Below the pieces are notes generated by a model that saw only the letters and a list, made by a program, of their open reading frames with translations, was not told the origin of the DNA and searched no databases. Positions 35,657 to 49,815 of a stretch of 64,000 nucleotides of DNA are shown one piece after another. Numbering within the stretch: position 1 is the first letter of the stretch; the number at the start of each line of letters is the position of its first letter. The position numbers and the translations under genes are program-made. The stretch is from positions 40,524,660 through 40,588,659 of the forward strand of contig JANVCC010000010.1 of NCBI GenBank assembly GCA_025345505.1. The letters are read 5' to 3'. The stretch is from Todiramphus chloris collaris (Eukaryota; Chordata; Aves; Coraciiformes; Alcedinidae).

Positions 35657-38600
35657 TTCAACATATGCATGTCTCAGATGTTCAAAAAATGAAGTGTAAG
35701 GTGATAACAAGTAATATGAACTGTGAAGATTTATCTCTTGTCTAGGTTGGTTTGTGATCTTGTTCATTTTTGCTAGTTTGGGATTTGTATGTATTTGGGC
35801 CTTACAAGTTCTAATATACATTTGTCTTTTTCTGGTTTTACTCTTATTTTAGTGTGCCTCTTTTTCTACAGATCTAATGAGGAGAGTTATCAAGCACTTT
35901 TAGCTATTTACAGTTTTTCCTTGAGTTTTCCTTGAGGGTTGTTACTTGTGGCCAGCCTACAGAACCTTATAGTTTGAAGGATTTCCATCACTGCTTGTCA
36001 GGCTGTGTCCTGCAGACGCTGCAGATGTCTTCTCTCCACTCAGACATGTGCAGCTGGTGAAAATACCTTGTCTTTGAAGACATGGCAGGTTCCTCAGTTA
36101 CACCGAGCTAAATTTGCTAGCCTTGTTGATTCGTGTGCAGTATCATGCTAGAGCGTTCTCTTAAAGTGAGATTAATTTCTTACATGTAGTCTGCCAGATT
36201 TTCAGTGTTGAAATAGATGTACGCTCTGCATGTAGGTTCAAATTTCAGGAGCTCTGTATTGATCTGAAGTCTTTACTTTCTAACAGCTGTTAGACTGCAG
36301 ACCTCTCAGTATGAAAATGTCATTTTCTTTGAGATAAAGCTCAGTTATTAAACAGTTGCAAAGACTGACTTTTTGCCCCTCCAGCTCCTGTGAATACCTC
36401 AGCATGTGGCTTGGCTTTAGACGTGATGTGGTTTGAGCAGAGGGTACATTCAGGAGTGGAGTCCCCCAATTCCTCCATCTCATCTGCTTCCCTGGTTTAT
36501 GGTGGACTGGGTTGAATAATCTGTGAGTGCAGAGTGAGTCAGTTCAGCCAACTGGTTGGATAGAAAACCATGTTTTGGCAGATTAATCCTCAGTCGGGCA
36601 CGTTCTTCGTGCCAGCTGGTGCTGCAGTTGCTTGGTTGCTACTTCTGATGGTAGGGAGGAGTCTGGTGGGAGGTGAGAGTGCTTCTTTCAGTGGCATTCT
36701 ATGGTTTCACCTTCACCAAGCTGGATATAACTTTGTACTGAATTTCAGGACCAGTGCCTGGATTTTGAGGCGCAGTGAATGGATTTTAAGCATTATTTGG
36801 TATGCAATTCACACAGAACTGGTTTTCAGGCTCCAGAAACACTAAACTGCAACTGCCAACAAGGTCTGAAATTGCAGAAGTCTTTGTGAAGGTGTTTTTG
36901 TCTTTACATCCAATGTGATTACAAGCTAAAATGACTACTGTTTCAGTGTTTTCTTCTCTTTTCATTGCTACCTGTGTTTCACAAGGTGCTAATGCAAAAC
37001 ATGCAATGTCCTAGATTCTCTGTGTGTTTTTTTAGATTTCAGCCTCAGAAAAGCTGCTTTTTAGCCCATGTACGTGTCCTGTGTTTCTTTTTGTTTTGGT
37101 TATTAGCATACATCTCTGCATAAGCAAGTGAAGGTGAATTAATATAAGCAGGTGGTGTTTTGCATTACATGAGAGAAGAGGAAAGTGCTTTTTCAGTACT
37201 GACCTGTGTAAGCTCTTGTGCAGCTCTTTCCAGAGCAGCAATTACAGGGGAACATCACAGACAGGTACTTTATAGAACAGAGAAATAAACCATCTGTTCG
37301 CTTCAGGCAGCTCCTCAGCACAGACAGGCACTTTTCTTCTGATCCCTGGGAAGTCCTGAGACCACTATTTAGGGTGGTCTGTAGACTCCAAGCCCTTCCC
37401 TGCAGATGATACCCTGAAGTCTTAGGGTGCATTACTCCAGTCTTTGGCCCCATTCTACCACCCCCTTGTTAGGTTTGTGGTGGAGAAGGAACTTGCTTTC
37501 TCCTACAACATGTACTACCTCTGGAAATTGCTTCCTTTATGTCTTAGCAATTATTTTTTTCTCTTCTTTGAATGCTTTTATCACTTATTGTAACAATTCT
37601 TGCCATCCACTTTTTATATTGGTATTCATTCCTTTAATTTGATTTTAAGATGCTTCACTTTCCTCTGAAAGTTTTTCTAGTGGTATATGGATTAGTTTCT
37701 TTATCATGCCAGCTAGAAGACCCCCTTGTAAAACCTTCAGATTATTACTTTTGTGTTTCTTCCAGCTCTTATTTGGTGATGGTGCCCCAGGAGTATCTGC
37801 AAAGCTATTTTGGGGGTGGTGGTGTTTGTTTTCCCTTAGATCCCTTCTAAAAATCACATCCTCTGTTGTAACGCTATTAAACCAATGGCCTGCTGGTGTG
37901 CTGACTTGGCTAGCTGTCAGCCTCATCACAGTTACGCCCTTTCTCTGTTACTTTGCTCTTTCTTTGTCCTCCTCTCACCTCTTCCCACACGTAAGCTAAG
38001 ACTGGCATATTGATTTTTATTTCCTTTGAAGATGGGCAAGCCCAGTGGGAGCTTGGACCTCTTAGTTATTAAGCATGTACTTCTTTCTAACTGTTGTCCC
38101 TAGTTCATGCAAATTTTTTCTCTAGTACCCATTTCTCAGACTTAAGAATTCTTTTTTCCCTCCCAGTATGTTTTTTTTTTTTACCCCTAATCTAACAGAC
38201 ACCCATGTTATCATTTATGTAATTTTGGAAAACAGTCACCAGTTTAAAGAGTCTATTTAATTCACCAGAAGTGTGATATGTAGATTTGTTAAAAAAAAAT
38301 CAAGTTTCTTATTTGTTCTTGGTTTCTTGTAATTTTAATTAGCAATGGTAACTTAATTATAGTCACTGTGATTAGAAGCTCTCATATGCACCATGCCGTT
38401 TACTATGTGTATTATTCCATTTGCTGTGATAAAAATAAATGCTTAATTCCTGGGTGTGGAAAACATGCTGTAGACCTAAGAAGCAGTACTAGGATTTTGA
38501 AGCTGGCTGGCTGTGCTTGAATAACCCAGCTGAATTAATTATTTCTCATTCCTGGGATGGCAGGTTTATCTCTCAAAAAAACTTGTCTCTTATTTTTATG

Positions 38601-39006
38601 ATCTTCATATTCTGCACAATAATAAAATAGCAATATTCCTCCTCTCCTCTTAGCATTAATTGGCTGAAATTCTATACTAATATGTTTCTAAGATCCCAAA
38701 TGCACTTTTTCATTGCTATTTGGTGAAACCTGTGTCAAACAGCTCAAGGAACTGTTCTCTTAAAGGATGTGGGGTTTTGATGCAATTGGCTAAAAGTGTG
38801 AAAAAATCTTATGGCTAAAGCATAACTACTAGAGATCAACAATTTTATTCTTTGTAAATCTCTAAGGACCAGATCAACTCAAAAGGTCTTCACTAAAATC
38901 AGAAGCAGTTCTGAATTGACATGTCCGTAATGGAGATCAGTAATCAATTCTTCAATGAGAAACAATTTTGTTTCTGAAAAGTAATAATAACCCACCATCT
39001 TTTCCC

Positions 39007-39039
<33 letters not shown>

Positions 39040-40450
39040 CATGTTTAACCGAGATCATGATGCTTGCTGTAAACATGCATGAAATGAAAATTTTTATTCA
39101 GTGGGTGCTGCTTCAGGCTCTGAACCCTGGAAAATCCCAATAAACACTTACATAAGAAAATCTCAGTAACAAAGCTTAACTGACTGGTATCTCAGTATAA
39201 AAATGTAGTTCTACATCATGTAAAGTACACTGCTGCATTTGGAACTAAATCTGGGCAATATCAGATGATGCCAAAACACTGATCAAAGTGATGAAGACAG
39301 TGGATAATTACAAAATGACCTAAGATATGTAAGATACCTTAGGGTGATTTCCTAGGGCAGTGCAGCTTGTTTTATGGAGATATTACTTGCTTAAGATTTC
39401 TATATGCATATTCATTTCCTCTTTTTTATCGTTTCAAGCCCTTAGGACAATTTATAATCCTTTGGGTTTTCTTTTGTTTTGGTTTTTGCTCTCCTCTTGT
39501 CATGTCTCAATTGAATCAGGATGATAAAATAAACTTTGGATGCTTGCAATGCTGATTCATTTATTTTATTCAAGATGGTCTTGCTTGTGTTGTACAATGT
39601 AAGTGAAACATCCTCTGCCTGACCTCCAAAGACCTTTCTGATGTCTTGCACACTATTCCCTGATGTTGTATACTCTCTTTAGTTTCTGTTTCACTGCCCA
39701 GTACTATTTCCTTCTCTTTACTTATCTCCTTGTTCCATTTGTTTCTTCCTTCCTTTCTGGTTTCTATAAACTCCCTCTTTTCCTCTGGGAAATAGCAAGT
39801 GCTTGAGTTAGGTAATTACCTGATGCACACCAGATCAAAGGGCTGAAGATAGGTATGTAAGCTAAAAGTTCATTCAATTGCAGGGTATAAATTACTCGTG
39901 GAAACTTCCTAGATCAAAACACTGAGGTAGTTGCCTCATGCTATTATACTCAGGCAGCTATTTGTAAAGAATTCCAAGTATTGACAGAAATCACCCAAAT
40001 GCTTCAGCAATGCTGGGAAGATCACACAGTGTGGCTTAGGGTAGGGACAGGTGTGGATGGAAGATACAATATTTACTTTGAGAACTTTATGCCAATGGGA
40101 GAACTGTGTCTTACAGCCACTTACCTTCTTACCAAGGCACTGATTCTTTAACTGAGGCCATGTCTCTCCTTCCTGCCTCAGGCGTTATCATTACAGTTTT
40201 TGAGCTGGAAATGATGGTCACAGGTGGATAGCTGATTTTCAAAAGCTTGTGTGTATGTGGGTGGTTCATTCCTCTAAGCCCCCCAAAAAGCATGTACTCT
40301 GAAGTGCAGAGAATATTTTCAGGACAGTCCTACAGGTGTAAAACCAGTCCAGTGGCATTTTCCATCGTCATTCAGGGTAGCTATAATTGTGGTTCAGTCA
40401 TGGACAAGACAACGGTAATAAAACCTTACATCCTTTTTCTATCATCACCC
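35657..40450. other. Presumed intron, no gene recognised
   Basis: AT-rich. Contains T24 followed by A5 at 39007-39035 and scattered open frames (for example 37645-37929 minus, 94 codons) without motifs or splice context. No repeat family is identified. Confidence 0.55.
39007..39030 (+). repeat. T24 homopolymer
   Basis: Twenty-four consecutive T after CCC, followed by AAAAA. Simple sequence. Confidence 0.95.
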
Positions 40451-40490
40451 CTGCAAAGCAAAGCTCTTCCCTGCAAAGCAAAGCTCTTCC
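40451..40490 (+). repeat. 20-bp perfect tandem duplication
   Basis: CTGCAAAGCAAAGCTCTTCC twice in a row (40451-40470 and 40471-40490). Exact identity implies a recent event. Confidence 0.97.
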
Positions 40491-40856
40491 CACCATTTCT
40501 TTCATTTTTAATTTGGTTTATCCATGTTTTTAGGCTATAAAATTAATCCTTGACTAATAATATCGATAGAGAAAAGACTATGCTTAATACATTTCTCTGG
40601 TTGAAACATTAGACACTAGCATTTGGCTTCCAGGGAGAAATAAACCAAAACAGTGTTGGAATCATTTGTGACAAAGCAGGAAATGGCTTGGGCATGCTTT
40701 CTTCCTCTTGTCCCTAAACACGATTATGTTCTTCAGCTGATTGGATATTGACTTATCAGCATCAGGATTAGACTTTACAATGAATAAATTATGATGGAAA
40801 AAGTATATTGCTGTCCAAGAATAAATAGACTTATTGGATACTACTTTCAGGAGGTT

Positions 40857-40898
40857 GCTCAAACTATATTATCAAACTATATTAACTAACTATATTTC
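40857..40898 (+). repeat. Imperfect short tandem array
   Basis: Three neighbouring units of the form (TC)AAACTATATTA / TCAAACTATATTAA / CTAACTATATTT make a small AT-rich array of 13-15 bp period. Confidence 0.75.
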
Positions 40899-43800
40899 TG
40901 ACTCTTGTTGGACATTGTCATAAGAGTACTGTCCCTCTGACTTTTCATGTTCTCCACTGTTACTAGTGCAAAGCTACTGGAAAATTTATAGCCCCATGTA
41001 AAGTGCTTACTAAAATTATTGGTATAGGGATAAGTAATTTGGGGAAGAGAGATGGATTTGGGGAGGAAGGTGAAAGAAGATGGCATAGAAAGTGGACATA
41101 AATTGAATTTTTTTTTCGTAGTTTTTCTGCTCAGGTGCGCTCCTAAGGTACTGGCATCCCAAAGTTAGCATACAGATAAGCTTAACCTGGTTGTAAGGAT
41201 GTTGAGAGTGAAGGCTTAGTCCTGTCACTTTCCCTGTGAGCAGTTTGGCTCAGCCACATGTAACTAGGTATAGGAACCAGGGATATACCCAATGGCTTTG
41301 TGGAGTGAAGCCTGCCATGATACCTTCTCACCACTCTTCTCTGTCCATTGTAGGAATAACTTATTTGTCCTTTGGAGAAGTCTATGGGAAGGGCACTGGA
41401 GGATTGGATGCTTTCACATGACTTTGCCTTACAGCTTCATTCAAGCCAGGGCAGCTTGAGTAGCTGATTGGAGTCATACCTTTAAGGGATACACCAAGCC
41501 GGGCAGGCAAACTCAGACATGCAGCACCATGAACTCTTGCTCAGAAGAGTGTGTTTGAGTGGTAGGGTGTCCTGGCTTAAACCCAAGCAAAACCCCACAT
41601 TCATTTTTGCAATGAGAACTGTCAGAATGGACGTTTGGCGAGGGCAAGCAGCCCCACTGAGGGCAGTGATGAGGAAGGAATTGCACATGTGATCTGTATT
41701 TTGCAGTAACTGAGAGGCAGCAGGCACCCTGTGAAGGTCACAGCTGCTGCCTCTAAGTCTTGCTTGGATTTCCATGTCGTCCTGCTGTAGGGCTCATCTT
41801 CCTGAGGCTAGTGCTGACCCCTCCAGGGGTGCAGGGAGCTCCATTTGTGCAGGCACACAGAGGTAGAAGGAGCCTTGGTACACGGTAGCATCATCATGCT
41901 GCAGCCTGAACCACATCTAATGTTTTCCAAGAGGGAGTTGGACCCATAACTCCATCTACCTATCGCTTGCCTTGAGAGAGAGACCAGTCTATCCCCACTG
42001 ATTTTAATCTGAAAGGAAAGAGATCCTCTGATATTCTTCCTCTGTGCCCTAGAGCCCTTGTGGAGAGGCCAGAAATATTGTCTAGCCCTCAACACTTGCC
42101 CAAGCAAATTGAGTGTATTTATTATTGCCAAAATGTGTACTTTCTATTTTGTTTACATTTGGAGAATTGTGGTCTTAAACAAGTTGTCATCGCTTCCAAG
42201 TAAAATACTCTGTTCCTTGTTATTGCTTTCAAACTTCAAAGATAGACTGAGAGGCTGAAAGTGTCAATATGTTATTAATTCTACACTGGCAAGTTCCTGG
42301 CACCAGTCACTCAGATGAAGAGCTGTGATAAAGTGAAGCAGTGTAAAATTACATCAAGTTCAAGGTAGATACAGTACCTCATTCACAGTATCTTCAGGTG
42401 AAATACTGAGATGAAATTGGTAAATTTTGATTGATTGATTGTTAATCACACCAATGGACCAAGTTGACGAAATCACCTGCCCTTGCAAGATAGCGTGCAG
42501 CCATTCATTTCTGTCCTGTCATTTGTGCAATTTGCGCAAGAAGTAGCTTCTAAAAAATGAATTAAAATTGATGCAAGTAGGAGGTGGTGCAGGTGCAGCT
42601 CGTGTGGCTTCCAGCAATAACCATTTCACAAGGGCAGGGGAGACAAATGCACTTGCAGTGCCACACCCTCCATGCTCTCCCCAATCCTATATGCTGAAGA
42701 TAAAGTAGATTAGAGTATGACTATAGACAGAAAATATAGCTCTGAAGGAAGGGTATCACCTTGCCTTGCATTTCAACCCTCCAGAGAGCTGAACAGTATT
42801 TGCTCATGTCCACTGAAGAAAGATAGATACTCTTGCCATTGCCCCACAGTGCCAGCACAGTGAAGTAGCAGACCTCAAAGGTTGTCTCTGTGCCTCCTGT
42901 CTCCTGTGTTATACTGAAGTCTTTTCACATGTACTGTCATTTCAGCACCTCTTTTCACACAAGCAGTGTGAGAAGTCCATGTTGCAAAGCCTTGCTGAAG
43001 CAGTGTAATCTTTGTGATTTTTTTCCATGTAGTTACCTTCCATCTTTTACTTCTATAAAGAGCTTGCAGTTCATTTCAGCAGCTTCTGAGTGCTCTTTCA
43101 TGAGCAGCTGAGCCACACTAGTGCTTTGCTGCTGTCCCAAGCGAGAGCTTTGCTCCTGCTCTTTTCTGTCCCCTTCCCATGGCTTCACCATCCCTTTCTT
43201 GTACAGGCTGTGCTACTTCTTGACTCTCCTATGAGCCTTTTTAATCCATGGAGATGGCAGAAGACCCCAGGGTTTCCTGGAGCAGTTTTGTCCCATTTTG
43301 ATGTTCACACACACGGTGCTTGCGTTCACCAAGCCGGCAGCAGGGGTCAGGATGACCTTACCTGAAGGCCACTCTATCTGCCTACCCATCTGCTAACCCA
43401 CCCCACCTGACTTCAGTGGACTCAGCTGAAGTCAGCTTGGTCCATCTGAGGTGTGAGCTGTGTAGTAGCATCCAAGCAGGGTGCAGAGATGGGTGCAACG
43501 TGAGACTGCATCACTTTGGCAGTGCCTTGCACAGTGATGGGTCGGACTCCTTCCCAAGACTGTTCCCATGTCCATCTCTGAATGGTGGCAAATACAAGTG
43601 CTACCTCTGTATGTGTATTTGAGGAGGAGCGCTGGGCTGCTCATGTCTCTACAGCTGAGGAGAGCGAGGGTGAAGCATCCAGGTGGGACCTGGGAAGGTA
43701 CAGTGCTGCAGGTGGAGGGCAGCCCTGTCTCGTGTGAAGCATCACTCAGGGCATGGAGGAGTCATACACAAGAGACAGTCCTGAGAATGTCTGAATTTGT

Positions 43801-44560
43801 GTTGAATTTGCAGTACTGGCAGCACAAAAAGTGTACTTTGATTTGCATATGGCTGCATTTATATGTATATTATTGAGAGAGATAAATGTGGAACCCCACA
43901 AAGTCACTTTTAGTTAACATCAGAATGTAATGCAATTTTAATGAATACGGCCTAAACTTTTAAAAAGCTTTCACTTAATTGGAAAAAATGTTTATTTGCT
44001 GCATTCATCTTTTTTTAACGAATATCTGAGATGTATTTGGAATATATTGCATAACACCAATAAAAATTTTACTAGCAATATATCTGGATTTGTGTGCATT
44101 TGAGTAAGTTTACTTCTGTGTTTTTATACCAGATTGTAATGCAGGAACCCTATTATCCATCTTGTAGCCTGCAAAATAAGCAACAATTAAATGACTCGCT
44201 GGGACTAATTAAAAATTATTCTTGCTCTTCACTCCTTACTTTCACATAGAGCAATTTGGAAGTTGTACAAAAATCTTAGATATACTTATTGTCCTTTTAT
44301 ACCTTCCACCTGATCTGTGAAAATTGCCCGCTCACTGCCGATACTTTTAAGTGGGAAATTTTTACTCTTCTTTACAACAGTGTTAGGCCAGCGTGCATCT
44401 CTTCTCGAAGGGAGATATTCCTCTCCCCCTCTGGTAGAGCAGAAACTCATCTAGGCTTTTCATAGATGAGCACAACACCCAGGACTTTGGCTGGAGATGG
44501 TCTCCCTCCCTTCTGGACACAGTGGGAAATTGCTTTTAATTAACAAATGGAGCTAAGCAT
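40899..44560. other. Presumed intron, no gene recognised
   Basis: Slightly GC-richer between 41480 and 43800, with many small open frames on both strands (for example 41808-42131 minus, 43568-43876 plus). None shows a domain, and the frames overlap one another as expected by chance. A (GATT)n-like run is at about 42429-42442. After 43830 the sequence is AT-rich with an octamer-like ATTTGCATAT at 43841. Confidence 0.5.
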
Positions 44561-44617
44561 GGGATGGGATGGGATGGGATGGGATGGGGTGGGGTGGGAT
44601 GGGATGGGATGGGATGG
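44561..44617 (+). repeat. (GGGAT)n pentamer array, G-quadruplex candidate
   Basis: About eleven near-perfect GGGAT units with two GGGGT variants in the middle. Regular G-triplets two bases apart give strong quadruplex potential on the plus strand. The array is likely to vary in length between individuals. Confidence 0.95.
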
Positions 44618-45914
44618 TTTGGAATAAGTTGAAAGTGCAGAGGTGCAAAGGGCAGGAGATTGTAGCAGAGTATTCGGGTAGTTACTTACCATGTAGTGAA
44701 GTGCTAGGGCAGAGGATTTCTGTTATGAAAAAGCCATAGACAAAAGGATGCACTACTAGGTTTTTGTATGGCTGTGGTCATAATTTATATGGCAGGACCT
44801 GAAAATGCAGAGGTTAAACCTGTGCTTATTCTCTCTTCTCCAGCCTCCCTTGCCTTTTTTTTTCTTCTGGTAGTATTTTTGAATGAATCCCTCAATACAA
44901 AAAAAATTATTTTCCTCTCAGACTTCAAGAAAGCCTCTAGAGTTAAACGATGAAGTGTTAGGGCTACATGGTATGTCAGGTTCATGTTGAAATAAGGCTT
45001 TATTTTTGCACATAAAGAAGGGGATATCAGTCTCCAGATCAAAAGACATTGTTATCCATTCATTCCATAGAGTTTAGGTTTTATGAAGCTTCTAATTTTT
45101 ATGTAGTTAGAATGACATAATAAAACAATCAGTTTTATTGGAAAGAGAGACATAGGAGGTTGTTTCAGTTTAATTCTAATTTTAGTAGGAATAATTGAAG
45201 TGTTCTTTTATCCAGATCTCTATTATCACAGAAGTTTTAAGTGAATATATTTATTGTCTACATCTGCCAGTCAAATTCTAATATTTTTAAAATTCATTAA
45301 TATTATGGATTTATGACACTCTCTAAATTCCTATGGGCAAGTAAGCTATGATTAGGTAAGCAAGAAATTACTTTCCCTGACAAATGAAATTGTCTTTCAT
45401 GTTAATTACAGAAAATAATGACTACTGTTACAAAAAAGATCAAAATTTCAAAAAAGAAAAGATTAATACCTTTACTCATTAGTAATTGCAAATGTATGTG
45501 ACTGTTAGTTTAGCAACAGCTTGTTTCAGCAAGCTTTCTCAGGCACTATTCTGACTCCCTGAGACAAATACTGAGGTCTCTAACGATACCGGGATCATTG
45601 ACTCAGAGACACTGAGTTTATTGAACTGAGGATCTGTATAATGAATTGTGTGAAACATAGGGGAAAAAAATGTTTTGCATCTCCTCACTGCCTCAGATGG
45701 TCAATCAGAATTGACTACTGTTTCTCAGTGTGTAATGAAGTCTTAAATCATAGACTATATAGACTTCTCAATTTTTCCATCTTTTTGCTAAATGTGTATT
45801 AGCCATGTGTACTAAATGAATATTATGCCAGACTTTTTGATCATTAACTGGGATTTATTCTTTCTATTTTTTTTCCCCTATACTTTTAACATCTTTCAGG
45901 AGCAAATTAAAATG

Positions 45915-45980
45915 CAGAATTGTGAGAATAGCAGAAAATGCTAATTTATCTGGGAAAGTATAGTGACTGGAAGCAACTAC
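45915..45980 (+). repeat. Direct repeat copy 1
   Basis: Shares the core GCTAATTTATCTGGGAAAG (here TGCTAATTTATCTGGGAAAG at 45939-45958), then GTGACTGGAAGCAACTAC, with the segment at 46437-46500, about 520 bp away and in the same orientation. Flanks do not align, so it is either a small dispersed repeat or an old local copy. Confidence 0.7.
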
Positions 45981-46436
45981 ATGTTTTGGCTTAAATCTCC
46001 ATTAATTTGTTGACCACAAAGGAAGCCTTTCAAAACTTTTTATCTGTTCCTCAGGTTTCTCCATTTTTGAATGTTATCTTAGAAGTGTACAAACGTTGAA
46101 GAGGTAATGCAGGTTAAGACAATATAAACCTATTGTGAATATGTCCTTTGCACACCACATTTGGTTATGTGTATTTGGTTATGTATATTATTGGACACGT
46201 CTCAAATGTAGCTACTATAGACTGGCTGGACAATGCAGACTGGAAAAACCAAAATGTACTTAACTGCTCCCACTGCTGAGATAGTACTGAATAGCACGTG
46301 AAAAGGTGGGATCTGAAAGAGGACTTGTATTTTGCTTGTATGCAGAGAGGTTTTCATCTTAGCCAAGTTTTTGTTTATTGTTTTTAATAAAAGGGTAACA
46401 CACCTGGCTCTTGAAACCAAAAGCAGAAGAAAAATT

Positions 46437-46500
46437 CACAGAATGTGAATAAGAGAAGCTGCTAATTTATCTGGGAAAGGATTGCGACTGGGAGCCACCA
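46437..46500 (+). repeat. Direct repeat copy 2
   Basis: The core GCTAATTTATCTGGGAAAG is followed by GATTGCGACTGGGAGCCACCA and preceded by CACAGAATGTGAATAAGAG, which loosely matches the left side of copy 1 (GCAGAATTGTGAGAATAG). Confidence 0.7.
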
Positions 46501-47696
46501 CACAAACATATGAGACATGAACAAGTAGCAATATGTGAACTCAAGCAGGCATTTTAATGTCTCTAAAGCATTCTATGAATGAGTTCCCTTGTGAACTAAT
46601 CAGGTGGAGTTTATATCCTTTGTATCATATTTGATTATAAAATAAATATGTGTTTCCTATTGTTGATGCACTCTTGAAACAACATACCCAAATGCACGGA
46701 GAGGTTAAATAATCTATTTCTAAGTCAGTAGCACTTGGACTCTTTTTTAAGATACAAAAATTATAATCTAATATTAGCAATTTCTTATTTTTTTTATATG
46801 AACCCAAAATGGCATAAACTTGAGATGCAGTCTTAACATATTTGATAGTGACATTGCCTTACCCCACCAAAAAAAAATTAATAAAAAATGGTATAATTTT
46901 CCTGTGTCTTTCTGCCCCTACCAGCTGCCTACCTTTGCTAGCAGTTTTGTGGCAGCTTCATAAACCAGCTCAGGGGGCTGATACAGCTGGGGGCAAAAAA
47001 AGCCACATTTCTCTAGTCTGATTGATCACAGGCCTGTAGAGGTGGCTAAAAATGTGAAGAGCATGTAGGGCTTGAAATTAATGGCCAGGAAGAATGAAGA
47101 GAAGGGAGGACTGCTGTTTTTGGCAGCTGTGATGATGAAGGTGTTTGCTGAGGACTGTAGTTTCATGCTACACTTAACCCAGTGAAACTGCAGGCTGCCA
47201 GCAAAGGATAGTCTCCCTCCCTAGTGATAGTGGGCCAAATCTGTGGAAAGCCAACCAACCAAAACAGAAGTTCTCCACTAGATGTGCTCACTAAGCACAC
47301 TCATCTTCTAGCCTCCTCCTAGCTATACCAAATGCAGGTGGGAGGAGAGACTTCACTATCAAGGTGAGGGATATAGAGAGGAAAAGTGATAGTCTCCTAT
47401 TGACATGTGTGCTGAAATAGACAGATGGCAAACGTCGGTCCTCATTCCTAGCTCTACGTGAGCTGTTGAAGCTGGGAATTTCACTTGTCTCTGGGAGTGA
47501 GGCTCCATAGGATTTTTATTGGCATTTGTTTCTCTGACTTTCTGGACTAAAAAAATGTCCATCTTGGAGCTATAAAATATTTTCTGAAGAGCTGTAGGCT
47601 GCTTATTTTGGCTCTTCCAAGGCTTTAAATATCAATAGCACTGTTATAAACTGTAGCCACCAACATGGGCCTCCATAAACTAGCGTAAGTTACTGA

Positions 47697-47750
47697 ATGC
47701 ACAATAAAGACAATCCCTGCTCTTAGAATCTTACAATTTAAAGAAGGACT
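47697..47750 (-). repeat. Ancient amniote repeat fragment
   Basis: ACAATAAAGACAATCCCTGCTCTTAGAATCTTACAATTTAAA, read on the minus strand (TTGTAAGATTCTAAGAGCAGGGATTGTCTTTATTGT), has the TTGTAAGCTC..GCAGGGACTGTCTTT form of the same old repeat class proposed at 1943-2065, in the opposite orientation. Confidence 0.45.
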
Positions 47751-49778
47751 GTAAAGGAAGCTTTATTCTTCTTATTAAAGGTGAATTGAATCTCAATGAA
47801 ATAAACCAGGAAGTCTTCCTTTCCTTTTGCAAAGTTGAGTCAAATGTCTGATTTTTATTGAAAACTTCCCCCTCCTTGTGGACTTGCTCAGAGTCAAATG
47901 GAGAAGAACAAAGAGAGGAAATCATATTTTCTGAGTCTCAGCCCTGCATCTTAGCCAGTCATTCTGGTCATCTTTCTTTTCAGTATACTTTAAAAAGAAT
48001 TAAATTACCATATTAAGAAGACAGGACTGCTTAGTTAGTGCCACAGAAACTGATTAAATACCTTATGCTGATAGAAGGGTCCATTGGTTACTGTTAAACA
48101 AAATGGTCTAGATGCAGCCTGAAGCTCAAAAAGTCACTAAACTGTTGTCAGAAGCTGCTAAAGGAGAAATTCTGTACTTGCCTTATTTCTTACATTTCCA
48201 CTCCAGGCATGTGCCACAGAGGTTTATCCCACCAAAAAACCCTAAACCTCTCCCTAATTAGGGGAAGAGACTAGAAAGAAGATGAATCTGTAGAGAGAAA
48301 TAAAAAAAAAACCCAAAAGATTAAAATTCTCCAGATGACTCTCAAGACAAATAGAATGAAAATGAAGGTCACTACTGGAACTGGGATACTGGGCTAACCT
48401 GGCTTTTGTTTGTGAGAAGAGTATGGTATGTTGTTTAGTCTTAAGGGTTTAAGTATGAAAACATTCATTCTCTTGGCCAAGGAGCTGTATAAGGTCTATC
48501 AGTTTGCAGAGGCAGGTGATCTCAGGTTGCCTGACCTTCAACAGGAGGGTACCCCGTTCTGTTAACATTTGTATGCAGGAGCTGTCAATCACTGGTAACT
48601 ACTGAAGATTTATTTAATGCTGACAGCTGTAGGTCAGTATATGTTTAAAAAGTGTTTCCTGGGTGGCAGAAGGAAGTGAAGGAAATATCTCTGACTTTGT
48701 GGTTTTTTCTCATGTCAGTCCTTTCAGAACACTCATGTCTGAAATTCTGTTTCTTCCTGAAACACAAAACTTGACAGAATGATGAGCTCCACTAGGAAAA
48801 GTGTTTTAAGAAAGTTTCCTGTTTCCATTCATCCATTCTTTCCTTTTCCTTTGCTTCTTGCTGCATAAGTTGTCTGTACCAGTGCTCTAAGTGACAACTG
48901 GTGGTAGTAATGAGGCTGCAGACTTCTCCCTAATTGAGCCCTGTCAGTCCTTCCCATTAAGCCTGTAGGATGTGTGCTGGCTCATTAATCCAAACAACCA
49001 TGGTAATTTCTTCTCTCCGTTCCCTATCTCAGCCTGGCATTTGTGCGGATAACGAAGGCCCTGTTTTATGTGTCATGTGCAGGAGTGAGATGCTAATTGT
49101 TGCTAGCCTAGCTGGGACCACCTTACAGCTTCTCAGTCAGTGGGAGGGAGCAGAAGGATGGGGAGATTGTGCTATTCAGTGCTCTCAATCGTGGGTAAGA
49201 TCTAGGATGCCCATGTTGGTCACCTAGTATCAGGAATAGAGGAGCGTGGCAGCCAGGTCACTCTGTCTGGTGTCTGTATAAGCTATCTGCCATTGTAGTA
49301 GAGGAAAGGCACCTCTTTAGAAAAGCCTGTGTGCTAGGTAGGAAAATCACATCATCTGGAGCCTCTCTCTTGAAGATGGGCAGCTGGCATTGCAAGAGCC
49401 TGGAATTCACTGGAAGTAAGTAAGCTTCTCTGGTCAGAGGTGGAAATGCTTTTCTGCTTCATTATAACTCTAATAACTATCTAATGTTCAGTGTTCATGA
49501 ACAGAAAGTTGTTCTTGCTGTTGTAATTCAATGTCATTGTGTGTGCAGATGTGCTTGTGCAAAACCCCATGAGGACTGTTGCAGGCTCTGCTCTAGCCTG
49601 GAGCTCTAGTTGTATGCATGCATCTGAAAATATATAGGGAGTATAGCAAGCTCTCAGGCTGCTGTGGGCATGGTCAGTGCTTTCTTTGTGATAGGTAGAG
49701 CTAAAGCTGTCTGGATAGTTTTTTGGTTTTTTTTTAATGCTAGCTCCCACCATCCTTCCACATCCCACTCTGGTTTTG

Positions 49779-49815
<37 letters not shown>

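Larger units (their letters stand above)
44618..47696. other. Presumed intron, no gene recognised
   Basis: Very AT-rich. Holds a diverged direct-repeat pair (45915-45980 and 46437-46500) and a small duplication around 46159-46187 (TTTGGTTATGTGTA/TTTGGTTATGTATA). No exon candidate. Confidence 0.55.
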
